From Kiloniellales bacterium (GTDB taxonomy: Bacteria; Pseudomonadota; Alphaproteobacteria; Kiloniellales; JAKSDN01), in the NCBI GenBank assembly GCA_022360075.1, contig JAKSDN010000346.1:1-5459 (forward strand): a stretch of 5,459 nt of DNA. The letters are read 5' to 3'. This document shows positions 4,560 to 5,459 of this stretch, in pieces. The position numbers and the translations under genes are program-made. The notes under the pieces were generated by a model, which was given only the letters and a program-made list of their open reading frames with translations, was not told where the DNA came from and did no database searches. Position 1 is the first letter of the stretch; every line of letters begins with the position of its first letter.

Positions 4560-5378
4560 TCACGACGTCATCGGCTCCTGCGGGATCGGCGGCGCGAAGG
4601 GATAGGCGCCCCAGACTGACTGGTCGAAGTTGACGACGGAGCCGGTCATCATCCCGGAGTCCGCCGAGGCGAGAAACGTCACGGCGCGCGCGACCTCCTC
4701 GGGCGCGAGCAGGCGTCCGAACGGCTGGGCGGCGGCAGCCTCGTCCAGCCAGTCCTCGGGAGCGCCGTGGTACTCGGTCTGGATGCGGTGCTCGCCGTCG
4801 GACGCCATCCAGCCGATGTTGAGCTGGTTGACGCGGATCTTGTTGCGCAGCAAGGCGAAGGCGGTGTTGCGGGTGAGCGTGGCCAAGGCGCCCTTGGAGG
4901 CGCAGTAGGCCGAGATGAAGGGCTGGCCCGCAAGCGCCGAGGTCGAGCCGATGTTGACGATCGCCCCTTCGATCCCCTCGCGGATCATGATCTTGGCCGC
5001 ACCCTGCATGAGGAAGAAGGGCCCGCGCGTGTTGACCGCGAAGACGCGGTCGAACAGCGCCTCGGAGGTATTCAGAATATCGCCGCGATCCGTGACGCCC
5101 GCGGCATTGACGAGGATGTCGACACGGCCGAACTGGCGGTCTGCGGCGGCGATGACCGCGCGGCAGTCCACCACCTTCGCCAGGTCCGCCGCGACGAAGT
5201 GGACCGGGCAGCCGGTTTCGCTGGCAATCGCGACGCCGACTGCCTGCCCTTTCTCTGAATTGCGCCCGCAGGTGACGAGGCCCGCCGCGCCGGCCTCGGC
5301 GAAGCTGCGAGCGATGGCCGCGCCCAGACCCTGGGACCCACCCGTGACGACGGCGTACTTCCCGTCCAGCCGGTTCAT
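4560..5378 (-). CDS. Short-chain dehydrogenase/reductase (classical SDR)
   Basis: This 272-residue Rossmann-fold oxidoreductase is complete. It has the cofactor-binding TGGSQGLG (12-19), the NAAG motif (91-94), the catalytic Asn116 in AVNTRG, Ser145 in NIGSTSA and the YxxxK pair Tyr158/Lys162, all at classical spacing. The end of the second beta strand reads CGRN with Arg39 and no acidic residue, which points to NADP(H) rather than NAD(H). The family oxidises alcohols or reduces carbonyls; the substrate is not predictable. The substrate-loop region after the active site carries NIGWMASDGEHR, and the C-terminal tail is proline-rich (PFAPPIPQEP). The start is supported by GGAGGGG 4 bases upstream. 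The gene lies one base after the stop of the preceding minus-strand gene, so the two are almost certainly co-transcribed. It converges on the P450 gene across 45 bases. Confidence 0.93.
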   Translation of the reverse strand: MNRLDGKYAVVTGGSQGLGAAIARSFAEAGAAGLVTCGRNSEKGQAVGVAIASETGCPVHFVAADLAKVVDCRAVIAAADRQFGRVDILVNAAGVTDRGDILNTSEALFDRVFAVNTRGPFFLMQGAAKIMIREGIEGAIVNIGSTSALAGQPFISAYCASKGALATLTRNTAFALLRNKIRVNQLNIGWMASDGEHRIQTEYHGAPEDWLDEAAAAQPFGRLLAPEEVARAVTFLASADSGMMTGSVVNFDQSVWGAYPFAPPIPQEPMTS

Positions 5379-5379
5379 G

Positions 5380-5459
5380 TCACCCCTCCTCGATCGCGTA
5401 GCCCGCCGCTTCCAGCGCCTCGACCATCGCGGCCTGGCCGATGCGCGCGTAGGCGAGCG
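5380..5459 (-). CDS. C-terminal 25 codons of an unidentified gene upstream of the SDR
   Basis: The minus-strand frame entering from the right edge reads through 25 codons to a TGA at 5382-5380 and ends GYAIEEG. Its codon use is GC-rich and matches the neighbours. The stop is separated from the SDR start by a single base (TGA-C-ATG), and the SDR ribosome binding site (GAGGAGGGG at 5391-5383) is embedded in its last codons. This is the pattern of translational coupling in an operon. The visible tail (ARIGQAAMVEALEAAGY) looks like an amphipathic helix but is too short to assign a family. The rest of the gene is outside the window. Confidence 0.65.
   Translation of the reverse strand, partial: LAYARIGQAAMVEALEAAGYAIEEG

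Noticed and set aside
4767..5258. 163-codon plus-strand frame opposite the SDR gene
   Set aside because: It is a shadow of the SDR; the minus-strand frame carries the full set of SDR catalytic motifs.

Overview
The window is GC-rich DNA from a proteobacterium, most likely an alphaproteobacterium. The coding regions show strong G/C use at third codon positions. The repeats between positions 585 and 1002 (cores reading ATCACCGGG..CCCGGTGAT, ATTGCCGGA..TCCGGCAAT, GTCATTGCGAGCGGAGCGAAGCA and GTGCTTCGAGACGC) are of types I associate with Rhizobiales and Rhodospirillales genomes. The genus cannot be told from this sequence.

Layout. Positions 2-448 (+) are the C-terminal half of the cobalamin-pathway membrane protein CobD/CbiB, cut by the window edge. 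Positions 449-1048 hold no credible gene but carry a cluster of three intergenic inverted-repeat elements and a small hairpin. Positions 1049-3019 (-) encode a 656-residue di-heme c-type cytochrome lipoprotein of the RoxA/OdsA-like (di-heme cytochrome c peroxidase-like) group. Positions 3020-3257 are a divergent control region with an AT-rich core and an operator-like inverted repeat. Positions 3258-4514 (+) encode a soluble bacterial cytochrome P450. After a 45-base convergent gap, positions 4560-5378 (-) encode a classical short-chain dehydrogenase/reductase (SDR). Its start lies one base from the stop of another minus-strand gene, of which only the last 25 codons are visible.

How the genes may work together. 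The di-heme protein and the P450 share a divergent promoter region, and the SDR follows closely. My inference is a small oxidative cassette acting on a lipid, isoprenoid or other hydrophobic substrate: dioxygenation or peroxidation in the periplasm, P450 chemistry in the cytoplasm, and alcohol/ketone interconversion by the SDR. The family calls rest on clear motifs; the shared pathway and substrate are hypotheses. No P450 redox partner and no regulator gene lies in the window. The cobD end is ordinary core metabolism, and the repeat cluster may mark the border between it and the accessory oxygenase genes.
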